A stretch of DNA of 64,000 nt, taken from assembly GCF_000427625.1 (NCBI RefSeq), contig NZ_KE386569.1, forward strand, positions 2,594,789 through 2,658,788, in the 5' to 3' direction. A model generated the notes under the pieces. It did not search any database. It saw nothing but the letters and a program-made list of their open reading frames with translations, and was not told the origin of the DNA. Made by a program: the position numbers and the translations under genes. This DNA comes from Methylobacter luteus IMV-B-3098 (GTDB lineage: Bacteria; Pseudomonadota; Gammaproteobacteria; Methylococcales; Methylomonadaceae). This document shows, in pieces, positions 17,533 to 26,909 of the stretch; the stretch's first letter is position 1, and each line of letters starts with the position of its first letter.

Positions 17533-19068
17533 ATGAGGACCAACAACGTTTTACTGTTAACGGCCGCCATTAACGGCTTGCTAGCTGTCAGCAGTATTCA
17601 GCCGGCAACCGCCGCTACTGCCAAAGAGAAAGATGAAAAAATTGAATTACTGGAACGCCGCCTGCTTTTGCTGGAACAGCGTCTGGAAGCCGCCGAGCGT
17701 AGTGTTAAAGCTCCGGCTCCGGCTCCTGACGATAAACTGCAAGCGCTAGACCAGAAAGTGAAAATTCTGGAACGGAAAAACGAAGTCGACAAGGAAATCG
17801 CCATAGAAAACGCTAAAACGGCACCCGTATTTGAAGCCGGCCCGAAAGGCGTGAGCTTTTCGTCGGCCGACGGCAACAACTCGGTGCGTCTGCGCAGTTC
17901 CATACAAGCCGATGGCCGCTTCTTTGTCGACAATGAATCGAAGGTGAAGGACAGGTTCGAGCTCAAGCAGGCGCGTATCTGGCTGGAAGGGCGGTTCTGG
18001 AAATATTTCGACTATAAGCTCATGCCCGATTTCGGCTCCAACCAGACCATACTGGCCGATGCCTATGTCGATGTGCATTATTTTCCTTACGCCAGCCTGA
18101 ATATCGGCAAGCAGAAAACGCCGATCAGTCTGGAGCGCCTCCAGGGCGACTCCGACGGTACTTTCATGGAGCGTGCCTATCCGACTTACCTGGCCAGCAA
18201 CCGTGACGTGGGCGTCAAGCTGCACGGCAGTTTCGCCCGGCCCGGAGACAAGGTTCAGTACGCGGGCCCCATCGATTTCAAAAACTTCTTCACCTATGAA
18301 GTGGGCGTATTCAACGGCGGCGGCGATAACGGTGCGTCCGACTCCGACAAGGAAAACGAGGACAACAAGGAAGTGGCGGCCCGTCTGTGGGCGCATCCGT
18401 TCCAGAATTCCGGCAACAAGGTGCTGGACGGCCTCGGCGTCGGCGTCGCCGGCAGCTGGGAAGTGCCCAACAACAATAAGACCAGCGTCAAAAACCTGAA
18501 AAGCGCGCTGGGCCAGAACACGTTGGTTGACTATACCAAGGTCGGTACAGGCGCAACGGAAGTGGCCGCCGACGGCGAGCACTACCGCATTTACCCGCAA
18601 GCCTACTGGTATTACGGCCCTTATGGCTTACTGGGCGAATATGTGCTGTCGTCGCAGCAATTGACCGGCGATGGCGGCAATACCCACATCCAGCAGGACA
18701 ATACGGCCTGGCAAATCCAGGCGTCCTATGTCGTGACCGGCGAAAACAACACCTTCCAGAGCGTCAAGCCGCGCTCGGCGTTCGATCCGTTCAACGGCCA
18801 CTGGGGCGCCCTGCAGCTGGCGGCGCGCTGGACTGAATTGTCCATCGATGAGGACACGTTTAAACCGGTCAACGGCGTACAGCTGCTGAATCCGTCCAAT
18901 TCGATCAGGGAAGCCAGTTCCTGGGCGCTTGGCGCCAACTGGTTCCTGAACCAGAACACGCGTTTGATGGCGGATTATGAGAATACGCATTTTACCGGCG
19001 GCGCGAGAAATGGCGGAGATCGCCCGGCTGAAAATGTGTTCTCGACGCGGTTGCAGCTGGTCTTTTAA
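17533..19068 (+). CDS. OprO/OprP-type porin
   Basis: A 511-residue outer-membrane protein. It has a signal peptide (MRTNNVLLLTAAINGLLAV, cut near ATAA), a periplasmic coiled coil at about residues 25-85 rich in KIELLERRL and LEQRLEAAERS, then a beta barrel. FELKQARIWLEGRFWKYFDY and the ending TRLQLVF with terminal phenylalanine fit the phosphate-selective porin family. The start has AGGGGGAC in front; an upstream in-frame ATG at 17494 would put 13 non-signal residues ahead of the leader and is rejected. Lying just before sbp, it is inferred to let sulfate or other anions through the outer membrane; the substrate is not proven. Confidence 0.87.
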   Translation: MRTNNVLLLTAAINGLLAVSSIQPATAATAKEKDEKIELLERRLLLLEQRLEAAERSVKAPAPAPDDKLQALDQKVKILERKNEVDKEIAIENAKTAPVFEAGPKGVSFSSADGNNSVRLRSSIQADGRFFVDNESKVKDRFELKQARIWLEGRFWKYFDYKLMPDFGSNQTILADAYVDVHYFPYASLNIGKQKTPISLERLQGDSDGTFMERAYPTYLASNRDVGVKLHGSFARPGDKVQYAGPIDFKNFFTYEVGVFNGGGDNGASDSDKENEDNKEVAARLWAHPFQNSGNKVLDGLGVGVAGSWEVPNNNKTSVKNLKSALGQNTLVDYTKVGTGATEVAADGEHYRIYPQAYWYYGPYGLLGEYVLSSQQLTGDGGNTHIQQDNTAWQIQASYVVTGENNTFQSVKPRSAFDPFNGHWGALQLAARWTELSIDEDTFKPVNGVQLLNPSNSIREASSWALGANWFLNQNTRLMADYENTHFTGGARNGGDRPAENVFSTRLQLVF

Positions 19069-19084
19069 CGCGGTGCAGCAGGAT

Positions 19085-19110
19085 GTGGGGGCGACTGAAG
19101 TCGCCCCCAC
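19085..19110. repeat. REP-D hairpin
   Basis: GTGGGGGCGACTGAAGTCGCC followed by CCCAC, a nearly perfect 12-bp stem with a 2-base loop, 16 bases after the porin stop. It may act as a weak transcription or processing barrier between porin and sbp. A related degenerate copy occurs at 37022. Confidence 0.8.
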
Positions 19111-19152
19111 AAGCCGACTCTTATCGAATAATTCGATAATTGGTTCTAATTA

Positions 19153-19160
19153 TATCGTTT
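19153..19160 (+). promoter_or_regulatory. TATCGTTT motif upstream of sbp
   Basis: TATCGTTT lies 113 bases before the sbp start in an AT-rich promoter-like region (AATTATATCGTTTCTATTATC). It is shared with the DUF2292 upstream region and the two leader units near the second cysB gene. Confidence 0.3.
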
Positions 19161-19265
19161 CTATTATCAATCCGGTTTCCGTACTATTTGCCTCAACAAT
19201 AAAGGCAAACACTCAGAAAGCCGCTTTAAAAACCTTACTTATACCTTTGCAAGACAGGACATACC

Positions 19266-20270
19266 ATGAAAACAAAAATAGGGCTGAAAACCGGTTTGCT
19301 GGCGGCGAGTCTTCTGATCAGCGGCGCCGCATTCGCTGACAGAACCCTGCTGAATGTCTCCTACGATCCGACCCGGGAACTGTATCAGCAATTCAATCAG
19401 GAATTCGTCAAATACTGGAAAGAAAAAACCGGCGAGACCGTCACGATCCAGCAATCGCACGGCGGCGCGGGCAAACAGGCACGGGCTGTTATCGACGGCC
19501 TCGATGCCGACGTGCTGACGCTGGCCATCAGTTACGATATCGACAAAATCGCCGCGAACGCCAAGCTGCTGCCTACGGACTGGCAAAAGCGCCTGCCCAA
19601 CAACAGCGTTCCGTACACGTCGACCATGGTTTTTCTGGTGCGCAAAGGCAACCCGAAAGGCATCAAGAACTGGGATGACCTGGTGAAGGAAGGCGTATCG
19701 GTCGTCACGCCGAACCCCAAAACTTCCGGCGGCGCGCGCTACAACTACCTGGCGGCCTGGGCTTTTGCCGAAAAAACCTACGGCAGCAAAGAGGCCGCCA
19801 AGGATTTCGTGAAGAAACTGTACAAGAACGTGCCGGTGCTGGATTCTGGCGCCCGTGGCTCCACCACGACCTTCCTGCAGCGCGGCATCGGCGATGTGCT
19901 GCTGACCTGGGAAAACGAAGCCTACCTGGCCATCAAGGAACTGGGCAAAGGCGAAGTTGAAATCATTGTCCCGCCTTTCAGCATCCTGGCCGAGACGCCG
20001 GTGGCTGTCGTCGACACGGTCGTCGATAAGCATGGCACGCGCGATCTGGCGGAAGCCTATCTGAACTATCTGTATTCGCCGGCCGGCCAGAAACTGGCGG
20101 CCAAAAATTTCTACCGCCCGACCGATACCAAAGTCGTCGATGCGGTAGACCTCGCCAACTTCCCGCAACTGGAGCGCGTGACCGTGGATCAGGCCTTCGG
20201 CGGCTGGGCCAACGTGCAAAAGGATCATTTCGATGACAAAGCCATATTCGATCAGATTTATGCGCCTTAA
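19266..20270 (+). CDS. sbp: Periplasmic sulfate-binding protein
   Basis: A 334-residue secreted protein with signal peptide cut after GAAFA. The mature start [20 protein letters not shown], the [20 protein letters not shown] loop and [18 protein letters not shown] are the conserved anion-contacting motifs of Sbp/CysP. It delivers sulfate (or thiosulfate) to the CysTWA permease encoded downstream. It is followed by a REP-A pair before cysT, which may limit read-through and allow the binding protein to be made in excess. Confidence 0.96.
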   Translation: MKTKIGLKTGLLAASLLISGAAFADRTLLNVSYDPTRELYQQFNQEFVKYWKEKTGETVTIQQSHGGAGKQARAVIDGLDADVLTLAISYDIDKIAANAKLLPTDWQKRLPNNSVPYTSTMVFLVRKGNPKGIKNWDDLVKEGVSVVTPNPKTSGGARYNYLAAWAFAEKTYGSKEAAKDFVKKLYKNVPVLDSGARGSTTTFLQRGIGDVLLTWENEAYLAIKELGKGEVEIIVPPFSILAETPVAVVDTVVDKHGTRDLAEAYLNYLYSPAGQKLAAKNFYRPTDTKVVDAVDLANFPQLERVTVDQAFGGWANVQKDHFDDKAIFDQIYAP

Positions 20271-20279
20271 AAGCATATT

Positions 20280-20347
20280 GTAGGGTACGCATTGCGTACC
20301 TTTCGGGCTCATAAAAAGATTGGAAGGTACGCGGTACGTACCCTGCA
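20280..20347. repeat. REP-A inverted pair (copy A3)
   Basis: GTAGGGTACGCATTGCGTACC and its inverted partner, starting 10 bases after the sbp stop codon. The right unit carries changes (GGTACGTACCCTGCA). Confidence 0.88.
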
Positions 20348-20473
20348 AGGCGGCCCTTATATCATTCTGTTGCCGGTGGGCATGAATAGGTTGTGCCCAC
20401 CCTGCCATTGGCGGGCCTTTGGGGCGATACCTGTAAAAATTTATGCTCACCACCACTAAAAGCGTAAAAATCT

Positions 20474-21301
20474 ATGAGTCAAAGTAATATCATGCCGGGC
20501 TTTCGCCCGACTCTCGGTTTCACCCTGTTTTATCTGGGGCTGGTCGTGCTGATCCCCTTAAGCACGCTGGTATTCAAAAGTTTCCAGTTGAGCTGGGATG
20601 ATTATCTGTCCGTCATCACCAATGACCGCGTGGTCGCCTCTTTCCGCGTCAGCTTCGTGACCTCGCTGGCGGCGGCTGCCGTTGCCAGCCTGTTCGGTTT
20701 CATCATTGCCTGGGTGCTCGTACGCTACCCGTTTCCGGGCAAGCGCCTGTTCGATGCCCTGATCGATTTGCCGTTCGCCCTGCCGACGGCGGTTGCGGGC
20801 ATCGTGCTGGCGACGATTTACCAGCCTAACGGCACTATCGGCCAATGGCTGACCGAGGTCTTCGGCCTGCAAGTCGCCTACAAACCGCTGGGCATCGTCG
20901 TGGCCCTGATTTTCATCAGCCTGCCGTTCGTCGTGCGCACGGTCGAACCGGTGCTGCAGGAGTTCGACTCGACCATGGAAGAGGCGGCATCGAGCCTCGG
21001 CGCTACCCGGCAACAGGTGTTTGTCCGCATTATCCTGCCCAATCTGTTGCCCGCTTCAATGACCGGTTTCGCGCTGGCTTTCGCGCGCAGCGTCGGCGAA
21101 TACGGCTCGGTTATTTTTATCGCCGGCAATTTGCCCTATGTCTCCGAAATCGTGCCGCTGATGATCATCACCAAGCTGGAGCAGTACGAATACGCCGGCG
21201 CCACGGCGATCGCACTGACCATGCTGGTCATCTCATTTCTGCTGCTGCTGGTGATCAACCTGCTGCAATTGTGGGTGCGCAAGCGCTCCGGACAACTCTA
21301 G
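20474..21301 (+). CDS. cysT: Sulfate ABC transporter permease CysT
   Basis: A 275-residue inner-membrane permease, often named CysU. The N-terminus [22 protein letters not shown] is typical, and the EAA loop that docks with CysA is [19 protein letters not shown], followed by [17 protein letters not shown]. Six hydrophobic segments are evident. It pairs with CysW, whose start is 11 bases downstream with GGAGAA as ribosome site. Confidence 0.96.
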   Translation: MSQSNIMPGFRPTLGFTLFYLGLVVLIPLSTLVFKSFQLSWDDYLSVITNDRVVASFRVSFVTSLAAAAVASLFGFIIAWVLVRYPFPGKRLFDALIDLPFALPTAVAGIVLATIYQPNGTIGQWLTEVFGLQVAYKPLGIVVALIFISLPFVVRTVEPVLQEFDSTMEEAASSLGATRQQVFVRIILPNLLPASMTGFALAFARSVGEYGSVIFIAGNLPYVSEIVPLMIITKLEQYEYAGATAIALTMLVISFLLLLVINLLQLWVRKRSGQL

Positions 21302-21311
21302 GAGAACCGAC

Positions 21312-22175
21312 ATGAGTGCTATTGCTTTCCCTGTCAATGAAGCCAAAGCCGTTGAGCGACCGCATGCGCTGCGCGATCCCGACTGGGTCAGATGGAGTCT
21401 GACCGCTATTGCCATCGGCTTTATCGGTCTGTTTTTATGTCTGCCTTTAGGTCTGGTCATGGTCGAAGCCTTCTCGAAAGGCTGGCAGACCTACTGGTCG
21501 GCGCTGACGCAGCCCGACGCCCAATCGGCCATGCAACTGACGCTGTTGACGGCCCTGGTGACCGTGCCGCTCAACACGGTGTTCGGCGTGGCCGCGGCCT
21601 GGGCGATCACACGCTTTGAATTTCGCGGCAAAAGCCTGCTGACGACGTTGATCGACCTGCCGTTTTCGGTGTCGCCCGTCATTTCCGGTTTGATTTTCGT
21701 ACTGTTGTTCGGCGCACAAGGCTGGTTCGGCGAGTGGCTGTCGGCGCATGACGTGAAAGTCATGTTCGCGGTGCCGGGCATCATGCTGGCCACGTTGTTC
21801 ATTACCTTCCCGTTCGTGGCGCGTGAGCTGATTCCCCTGATGCAGGAAATGGGCAGCGAAGAGGAAGAGGCGGCGCTGTCGCTGGGCGCGAGCGGCTGGC
21901 AAACCTTCTTCCTGGTGACGCTGCCGAACATCAAATGGGCGCTGCTGTACGGCGTGCTGCTGTGCAATGCCCGCGCGATGGGCGAATTCGGCGCCGTGTC
22001 GGTCGTGTCGGGCCACATCCGCGGTCTGACCAATACGCTGCCGCTGCATGTCGAAGTCAGCTATAACGAATATGACTTTGTCGGCGCCTTCGCCAGCGCC
22101 TCGATACTGGCGGGGCTCGCCATCGTGACGCTGGTATTGAAGAGCGTGCTGGAATGGCAACAGGGCCGGCGATAA
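21312..22175 (+). CDS. cysW: Sulfate ABC transporter permease CysW
   Basis: A 287-residue second permease of the sulfate importer. The EAA loop is [20 protein letters not shown], and the C-terminal [16 protein letters not shown] and ETLPLHVE-like [16 protein letters not shown] are characteristic. Six membrane segments. A REP-B pair separates it from cysA. Confidence 0.96.
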   Translation: MSAIAFPVNEAKAVERPHALRDPDWVRWSLTAIAIGFIGLFLCLPLGLVMVEAFSKGWQTYWSALTQPDAQSAMQLTLLTALVTVPLNTVFGVAAAWAITRFEFRGKSLLTTLIDLPFSVSPVISGLIFVLLFGAQGWFGEWLSAHDVKVMFAVPGIMLATLFITFPFVARELIPLMQEMGSEEEEAALSLGASGWQTFFLVTLPNIKWALLYGVLLCNARAMGEFGAVSVVSGHIRGLTNTLPLHVEVSYNEYDFVGAFASASILAGLAIVTLVLKSVLEWQQGRR

Positions 22176-22194
22176 ATCCGACGTTGGTAGGCTG

Positions 22195-22258
22195 GTAGGC
22201 TGGGTTGATAAACCCAGCAATCCGTGCCGCCGATGCTGGGTTTATCAACCCAGCCTAC
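22195..22258. repeat. REP-B inverted pair (copy B3)
   Basis: Head-to-head TTGATAAA-subtype units. A partial extra unit GTAGGCTG directly precedes the left unit, suggesting slippage or a tandem-addition event. It lies between cysW and cysA and creates a spurious upstream start for cysA. Confidence 0.9.
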
Positions 22259-22288
22259 AACAGCTTCAATAAATTTTTGAGACGACTT

Positions 22289-23305
22289 ATGAGTATTCTG
22301 CTTTCCAACATCAGTAAAAAATTTGGCCAGTTTTCGGCGCTGAACAATATCAACCTGGAAATTCCCGAAGGCGAGCTGGTTGCGTTGCTCGGGCCATCGG
22401 GCTGCGGCAAGACCACGCTGCTGCGCATCATCGCAGGGCTAGAACAGGCCGATCAGGGGCGCGTGCTCTTGAACGGCGAAGACAAAACCGAGCAACACGT
22501 CAGCCATCGCGGCATCGGCTTCGTCTTTCAGCACTACGCGCTGTTCCGGCACATGACCGTATTCGACAACGTGGCTTTCGGCCTGCGGGTCAAACCGCGC
22601 AGCCAGCGGCCTCATGAAAACGAGATCATCAGGAAAGTCCATGCCTTGCTGGAGCTGGTGCAACTGGACTGGCTGCACGACCGTTACCCGGATCAGCTGT
22701 CCGGCGGCCAGCGCCAGCGTATCGCCCTGGCGCGCGCCCTGGCCGTGGAGCCGTCGGTGCTGTTGCTGGACGAGCCGTTCGGCGCGCTCGACGCCAGCGT
22801 GCGCAAGGATTTGCGCCAGTGGCTGCGTAATCTCCACCACGAGTTGAACGTCACCAGCATTTTCGTGACGCATGACCAGGAAGAAGCCATGGAAGTCGCC
22901 AGCCGCGTCGTCGTGCTCAACCAGGGCCGCATCGAGCAGCAGGGCTCGCCCAGCGACATTTACGACCATCCGGCCAATGCCTTCGTCTCGCGCTTCATCG
23001 GCCAGACCAATGTGTTCGCGCCGGACCAGCAGGATGACATCTGGCTGTCCACGTACGAGATACAGCCTGGGAAAACCGCGCACGTGCGGCCCCATGACAT
23101 CGATATCGAGAAGACATCCGATCAGGATGCGCAGGTCACGTTGAAAGACTGGCAGCATCTGGGCGCGCTGATTCGCATCGAGCTGGTCAAAAATGGTTCA
23201 AACGACAGGTTTTATGCCGAAATGCCTAATGAGCACTTCAAGCGCCTGCAACTTGGCAAAGGCGATAAGGTATCCATGCGCATCCGCCAGGCACACTGGT
23301 TCTAG
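22289..23305 (+). CDS. cysA: Sulfate ABC transporter ATP-binding protein
   Basis: A 338-residue ATPase that powers CysTW. Walker [10 protein letters not shown], signature LSGGQRQR, Walker [13 protein letters not shown] and the switch histidine in [11 protein letters not shown] are all intact. A C-terminal TOBE-like domain follows from about residue 240. The start is the ATG giving [15 protein letters not shown]; the longer frame from 22205 is made of REP-derived MINPA sequence and is rejected. The last base of its stop codon is the first base of the next REP-B pair. Confidence 0.96.
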   Translation: MSILLSNISKKFGQFSALNNINLEIPEGELVALLGPSGCGKTTLLRIIAGLEQADQGRVLLNGEDKTEQHVSHRGIGFVFQHYALFRHMTVFDNVAFGLRVKPRSQRPHENEIIRKVHALLELVQLDWLHDRYPDQLSGGQRQRIALARALAVEPSVLLLDEPFGALDASVRKDLRQWLRNLHHELNVTSIFVTHDQEEAMEVASRVVVLNQGRIEQQGSPSDIYDHPANAFVSRFIGQTNVFAPDQQDDIWLSTYEIQPGKTAHVRPHDIDIEKTSDQDAQVTLKDWQHLGALIRIELVKNGSNDRFYAEMPNEHFKRLQLGKGDKVSMRIRQAHWF

Positions 23306-23378
23306 TAGGCTGGGTTGATAAACCCAGCATTTGAGGCCGTCCATGCCGGGTTTCCGCTAAAGCTCCAACCCAGCCTAC
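23305..23378. repeat. REP-B inverted pair (copy B4)
   Basis: Mixed-subtype pair as in B1: a TTGATAAA unit on the left and the CGCTAAAGCTCC variant on the right. It starts at the last base of the cysA stop codon and ends 42 bases before cysB. Confidence 0.9.
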
Positions 23379-23420
23379 ACATGTTGTCAAATACCGTAAT
23401 CAACATAAAGGACTATAACC

Positions 23421-24341
23421 GTGAACTTGAGCCAACTGGAACTCCTGCGTGTGCTGCAGGAAACCGATTTAAACCTGTCCAAGGCGGCAGACCGGATGCA
23501 CATCGTGCAATCGGCCGTCAGCCGGCAGCTGCAGCTTTTCGAAAGCGAGCTGGGCTCGCCTCTGTTCGAAAGAAAAGGCAAAAAGCTGACCGGACTGACG
23601 CCTCTGGGGTTTCGCATCATGGACGAAGTGTCGACGATCAACATGGCTAAAAAGAACATCCAGACCATCGCGGCCGATTACCTGGACAGCCATCAGGGCA
23701 CGCTGCATATCGCGACCACGCATACCCAGGCCAAGTATTTTCTGCCGACGCCGATCCGGCGGTTCCGCGAAAAATTCCCCGGCGTCAGGATCTACATGAT
23801 CCAGGCCTCGCCCGAACAGTTGATCGACCAGTTGCACGCGCACAAGGCCGATGTCGCGATCTGTACCGAGAAAGTCGATGAAGACGCCGAACTGGTGCTC
23901 AAGAAATGTTACGAATGGCACCATGCGGCCGTCATGCCGCAGGATCATCCGCTGAGCGCGGGCGAGATCACGCTGGAGCGGCTGGCATCCTTTCCGATCC
24001 TGACTTACAGCTTCGGTTTTACGGGGCGGTCGAACATCGAACACGCCTTCAGGAGCGAGGGACTAGAACTCGACATCATCCTGGCCGCGGCCGATACGGA
24101 TGTGATCAAGACCTACGTGCGCTTAGGGCTGGGCGTCGGCCTGATCGCCGGCATGGCCTATGACGCGCTGGCGGACAAGGATCTCGTGGCGCGCGACCTG
24201 TCGCACCTGATTCCGCATTCGACGACCAAGATCGCTTACCTGAGGCATAACTACCTGCCGCTGTACAGCCAGCATTTCATCGAGGAACTGCTGAGTGCGG
24301 CCCGTCTTCGCCCTAGCAATGATCAGCTGGCTTATGTTTAG
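23421..24341 (+). CDS. cysB: LysR-family CysB-type transcription regulator (copy 1)
   Basis: A 306-residue regulator starting at GTG. The N-terminal winged helix-turn-helix (LNLSKAADRMHIVQSAVSRQ) and the inducer-binding domain with TTHTQAKYFLP and ILTYSFGFTGRSNIE match CysB, which senses O-acetylserine/N-acetylserine and controls sulfate uptake and cysteine synthesis. It sits immediately after the sulfate transporter, its expected target. A close paralogue lies at 56172. The two share an 83-base identical DNA block (24150-24232 here), which suggests recent gene conversion. Confidence 0.92.
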   Translation: MNLSQLELLRVLQETDLNLSKAADRMHIVQSAVSRQLQLFESELGSPLFERKGKKLTGLTPLGFRIMDEVSTINMAKKNIQTIAADYLDSHQGTLHIATTHTQAKYFLPTPIRRFREKFPGVRIYMIQASPEQLIDQLHAHKADVAICTEKVDEDAELVLKKCYEWHHAAVMPQDHPLSAGEITLERLASFPILTYSFGFTGRSNIEHAFRSEGLELDIILAAADTDVIKTYVRLGLGVGLIAGMAYDALADKDLVARDLSHLIPHSTTKIAYLRHNYLPLYSQHFIEELLSAARLRPSNDQLAYV

Positions 24342-24431
24342 CTAACAGAGATAGTTGGGCTACGCGATGCTAATCCGATTTACGCCACTGAATTCAGCGT
24401 GTTTAATTCTGACATTAATTGATGATAGCAC

Positions 24432-24466
24432 GATAGGATGGGCTTCCTTCGTCAACCCATCCTATC
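24432..24466. repeat. Hairpin GATAGGATGGG
   Basis: GATAGGATGGG and its exact inverse CCCATCCTATC around a 13-base loop, about 90 bases after cysB. No U-run follows; it looks like a further REP type (unit GGATGGGTTGACGAAGG-like) rather than a terminator. Confidence 0.6.
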
Positions 24467-24563
24467 CGTTCTAACATCACAACTTTGTTGCCTTGGCTGT
24501 CCAAAAAAGGGAAGATACGCAAAAGCTTTATAATCCCTTCTTAGACACTTCTATATCCGCCAC

Positions 24564-25298
24564 ATGACAACCACAGCAGAACACTACGAGCACCACCTCG
24601 GCCCGATCTACGTTTGGATGGCTGGAGGTGCCGACGCCGCGCTGCAATCCGGAAGCGCTGAGATTGATGCGTTGAATTTGCCTGTCACCCAGGGAGACGT
24701 CATCCTTGATCTGGGGGCTGGCTTCGGAATGCATGCCGTTCCACTCGCACGCCGAGGCGCACGAGTGACTGCAATCGACTCATCGGTCGAACTACTGCGA
24801 ACGCTCGCCGAACTTCGCGGCGATCTGCCCATTCAGGCCGTGAACGATGACTTGCTGGCCTTTCAAAACCACATTACAGAAGCGCCGTCTGCAATTCTCT
24901 GCATGGGCGACACGATCACTCACTTGCCCGAGTTCGGCGCCGTCGAGATTCTCATTGAAAGGGTTTCCGCCGAATTGCCGCCCGGCGGTATGTTCATCAT
25001 CTCATTCCGGGATTATTCTGAGCCTCTCATCGGGGAACAGCGCTTTATCTCCGTAAGGAGCGACGAGAACCGCATCCTCACTTGCTTCTTGGAATACGAA
25101 CCAGAGGCTGTCCTCGTACACGACATTATTCACGAACGCGCACCGGGTGGCTGGCAAACTCGGGTCAGCCACTATCGAAAGCTACGGTTGTCACCTCAAC
25201 ATCTGATCACCAGCCTCCAGTCAAACGGATTCAACGTCCGTCGTGAAGCCGGAGTTAGAGGCATGGTGCGCCTTGTTGCCCAAAACATTACACAATAA
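24564..25298 (+). CDS. Class I SAM-dependent methyltransferase
   Basis: A 244-residue cytoplasmic enzyme. The SAM-binding motif I is VILDLGAGFGMHAVPLA at about residues 46-62, the acidic motif II is TAIDSS, and a later ILCMGDTITHLPEF fits motif IV. The substrate cannot be told from sequence. It is 14 bases ahead of the tautomerase gene, so the two may be one transcript. It begins the accessory stretch after cysB. Confidence 0.78.
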   Translation: MTTTAEHYEHHLGPIYVWMAGGADAALQSGSAEIDALNLPVTQGDVILDLGAGFGMHAVPLARRGARVTAIDSSVELLRTLAELRGDLPIQAVNDDLLAFQNHITEAPSAILCMGDTITHLPEFGAVEILIERVSAELPPGGMFIISFRDYSEPLIGEQRFISVRSDENRILTCFLEYEPEAVLVHDIIHERAPGGWQTRVSHYRKLRLSPQHLITSLQSNGFNVRREAGVRGMVRLVAQNITQ

Positions 25299-25311
25299 AA
25301 AGGCATATTTG

Positions 25312-25701
25312 ATGGCTCAAGTAAAAATTTATGGCATTCGGGAAAAACTGGCTCCAGTGCGCGAGCGTTTGTCAGAGACCATCCACCAGTGTGTCATGGA
25401 AGCCTTGCAGTTCCCGGCCGACAAACGAGCGCATCGTTTTTTCATGATGGAGAAGGAGGATATGCTTTATCCATCAGGGCGCACCGATGCCTACACCATC
25501 ATTGAAATCGCAATAATTGAAGGTCGTAGTATTGAAGCGAAGAAGATGCTCGTCCGCCTGCTTTTCGACAAAATCAGGGATGAAGTCGGCATCGCGCATC
25601 AGGATATTGAGGTGTGCATTCAGGAGAGCCCGGCGCACAATTGGGGCTTCAGGGGCATGCACGGCGATGAAGTCAAACTCAACTATAAGATCAATGTGTG
25701 A
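25312..25701 (+). CDS. Tautomerase-superfamily protein lacking Pro-1
   Basis: A 129-residue protein with the tautomerase-like signature LNP-type opening (LAPVRERLSETIHQC), FPADKRAHRFFMMEKEDM, YPSGRTDAYTIIEI and NWGFRGMHGDE. Superfamily enzymes use an N-terminal proline as catalytic base, but codon 2 here is GCT (alanine), so classical tautomerase chemistry is doubtful unless a different start is used. The start ATGGCTCAAG was chosen because homologues begin at this point; a longer frame from 25243 overlaps the methyltransferase. Confidence 0.8.
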   Translation: MAQVKIYGIREKLAPVRERLSETIHQCVMEALQFPADKRAHRFFMMEKEDMLYPSGRTDAYTIIEIAIIEGRSIEAKKMLVRLLFDKIRDEVGIAHQDIEVCIQESPAHNWGFRGMHGDEVKLNYKINV

Positions 25702-25736
25702 ATCACATAACGCGGTGCTCCTGCCGACATCAGCTC

Positions 25737-25810
25737 GTAGGCTGGGTTGGAGCTTTGCGGAAACCCAGCTTTGGTGGCTTTGAAATGCTGGGTTTATCAA
25801 CCCAGCCTAC
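25737..25810. repeat. REP-B inverted pair (copy B5)
   Basis: Mixed-subtype pair in the opposite order from B1 and B4: the GGAGCTTTGCGG variant is on the left and the TTGATAAA unit on the right. Confidence 0.9.
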
Positions 25811-25957
25811 GGGCTTCACATAATGGCACTTATGCAAAGCTTTGCATAAGTGCCATTTCCAGCCTGTCGATAAGCATTTTCGAATGGCGGCTATAAGTCA
25901 TAAATTGTTCGCTCAACGTAGAGCTAACCGGCGCTGCGCGGCTTTATTACGTTGTTT

Positions 25958-26033
25958 GTAGGGTACGCATCGCGTACCTTTTCAAATTTTTCCGTTGAAT
26001 TAAATCCGAAAAGGTACGCGGTGCGTACCCTAC
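25958..26033. repeat. REP-A inverted pair (copy A4)
   Basis: GTAGGGTACGCATCGCGTACC with an inverted partner, separated by an AT-rich spacer of about 33 bases. It ends four bases before the surviving IS6 transposase tail. Confidence 0.88.
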
Positions 26034-26037
26034 CGGG

Positions 26038-26288
26038 CTAAACAGTCTCATCGAACAAGACCACCGGGCCATCAAACGGATCGTCAGGCCGATGCTCGGC
26101 TTCAAAACCTTCGACTCGGCCTGCTGCACCTTACGTGGCATCGAGCTGATGCATATGATCAAGAAGGGCCAGATGCTCGATGGCAATGGGATGAAACTGT
26201 CTGCGGCAGGACAATTCTATTCATTGGTAGCCTAAAGCCCTGCGAAACTAGCAGAACTGTGCTCGAAGAAAATTAACGCAACAGAACC
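26038..26288 (+). mobile_element. IS6-family element remnant (transposase C-terminus and right end)
   Basis: Plus-strand codons 26038-26235 read LIEQDHRAIKRIVRPMLGF, then IELMHMIKKGQM and SAAGQFYSLVA before TAA. This is the C-terminal region of IS6/IS240-type DDE transposases, including the catalytic glutamate context (EQDH). Further on, AACGCAACAGAACC at 26275-26288 matches the conserved IS6 terminal inverted repeat (GGTTCTGTTGC read inward). The 5' three-quarters of the element is missing and the left boundary is a REP-A pair, so the copy is dead. Confidence 0.87.
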
Positions 26289-26351
26289 GGTTTTCGTACC
26301 GCTGGACTTCAAACCCCTTTTAGTGAGAGGCCATGTATAGCTAATAGGTTC

Positions 26352-26909
26352 TTATTCAACCTCAAGTTTCTTGAAGGACGCCCCTTCTATCGATGCATCC
26401 CCCATCAGACCCTTCTCACCGAAGGTGAATGAAACAATAGGACTTTGAAGATTGGTGGTATCCAGTGAACCGCCAGCTCCTACTTTACCCACCGCTACGG
26501 AAACATCGGCGCCGATCTCAAAGTCACGTTTGCCGGTCCGGAAAAGGTCAAGAGTCGCTTGGTCGTTGAAGACCAGAATCAGTGAATACCACTGTATACC
26601 GGCTAGGAAACCGAACTTCCCGGCACGGTTGGTGTAATATTCAACTGGCTTTCCCCCGACCTGCATCACGCATTTTCCGCCCTCAACGCCTATAATGAAG
26701 CCGCCCTTGGTAATCTCTGGGCAGACGAGAATACCCTTAGCGTGATTAAACAACGTCTCTGCTCCTTTGGTCTCACTCTGGAACCGTGCTACAGCCGCTG
26801 ATGCATCCGTTTCCAGTTTTTTTGCATCCGCGGCTGTAAAAGCTGCCAGCGCCTGTCCTGTCAACAGCATGCTCACTGCCAGTATCGTGCCTTTTATAAT
26901 AAATTTCAT
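26352..26909 (-). CDS. Secreted YSC84/SylF-domain lipid-binding protein
   Basis: A 185-residue secreted protein with signal peptide MKFIIKGTILAVSMLLTGQA cut near ALA. The mature part has AETLFNHAKGILVCPEITKGGFIIG, FGFLAGIQWYSLILVF and the C-terminal FTFGEKGLMGDASIEG, the pattern of the Ysc84 (DUF500) domain, which binds phosphoinositides in eukaryotes and has unclear roles in bacteria. The start at 26909 is preceded by AAGGAGAAAC; the upstream ATG at 26939 would spoil the signal peptide. Confidence 0.85.
   Translation of the reverse strand: MKFIIKGTILAVSMLLTGQALAAFTAADAKKLETDASAAVARFQSETKGAETLFNHAKGILVCPEITKGGFIIGVEGGKCVMQVGGKPVEYYTNRAGKFGFLAGIQWYSLILVFNDQATLDLFRTGKRDFEIGADVSVAVGKVGAGGSLDTTNLQSPIVSFTFGEKGLMGDASIEGASFKKLEVE

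Noticed and set aside
19239-20456. 405-codon minus-strand open frame
   Set aside because: Antisense of sbp and its flanking REP-A pair; no family features.
22205-22288. Upstream extension of cysA
   Set aside because: The added residues ([18 protein letters not shown]) are a translation of the REP-B repeat; the ATG at 22289 gives the normal CysA start.
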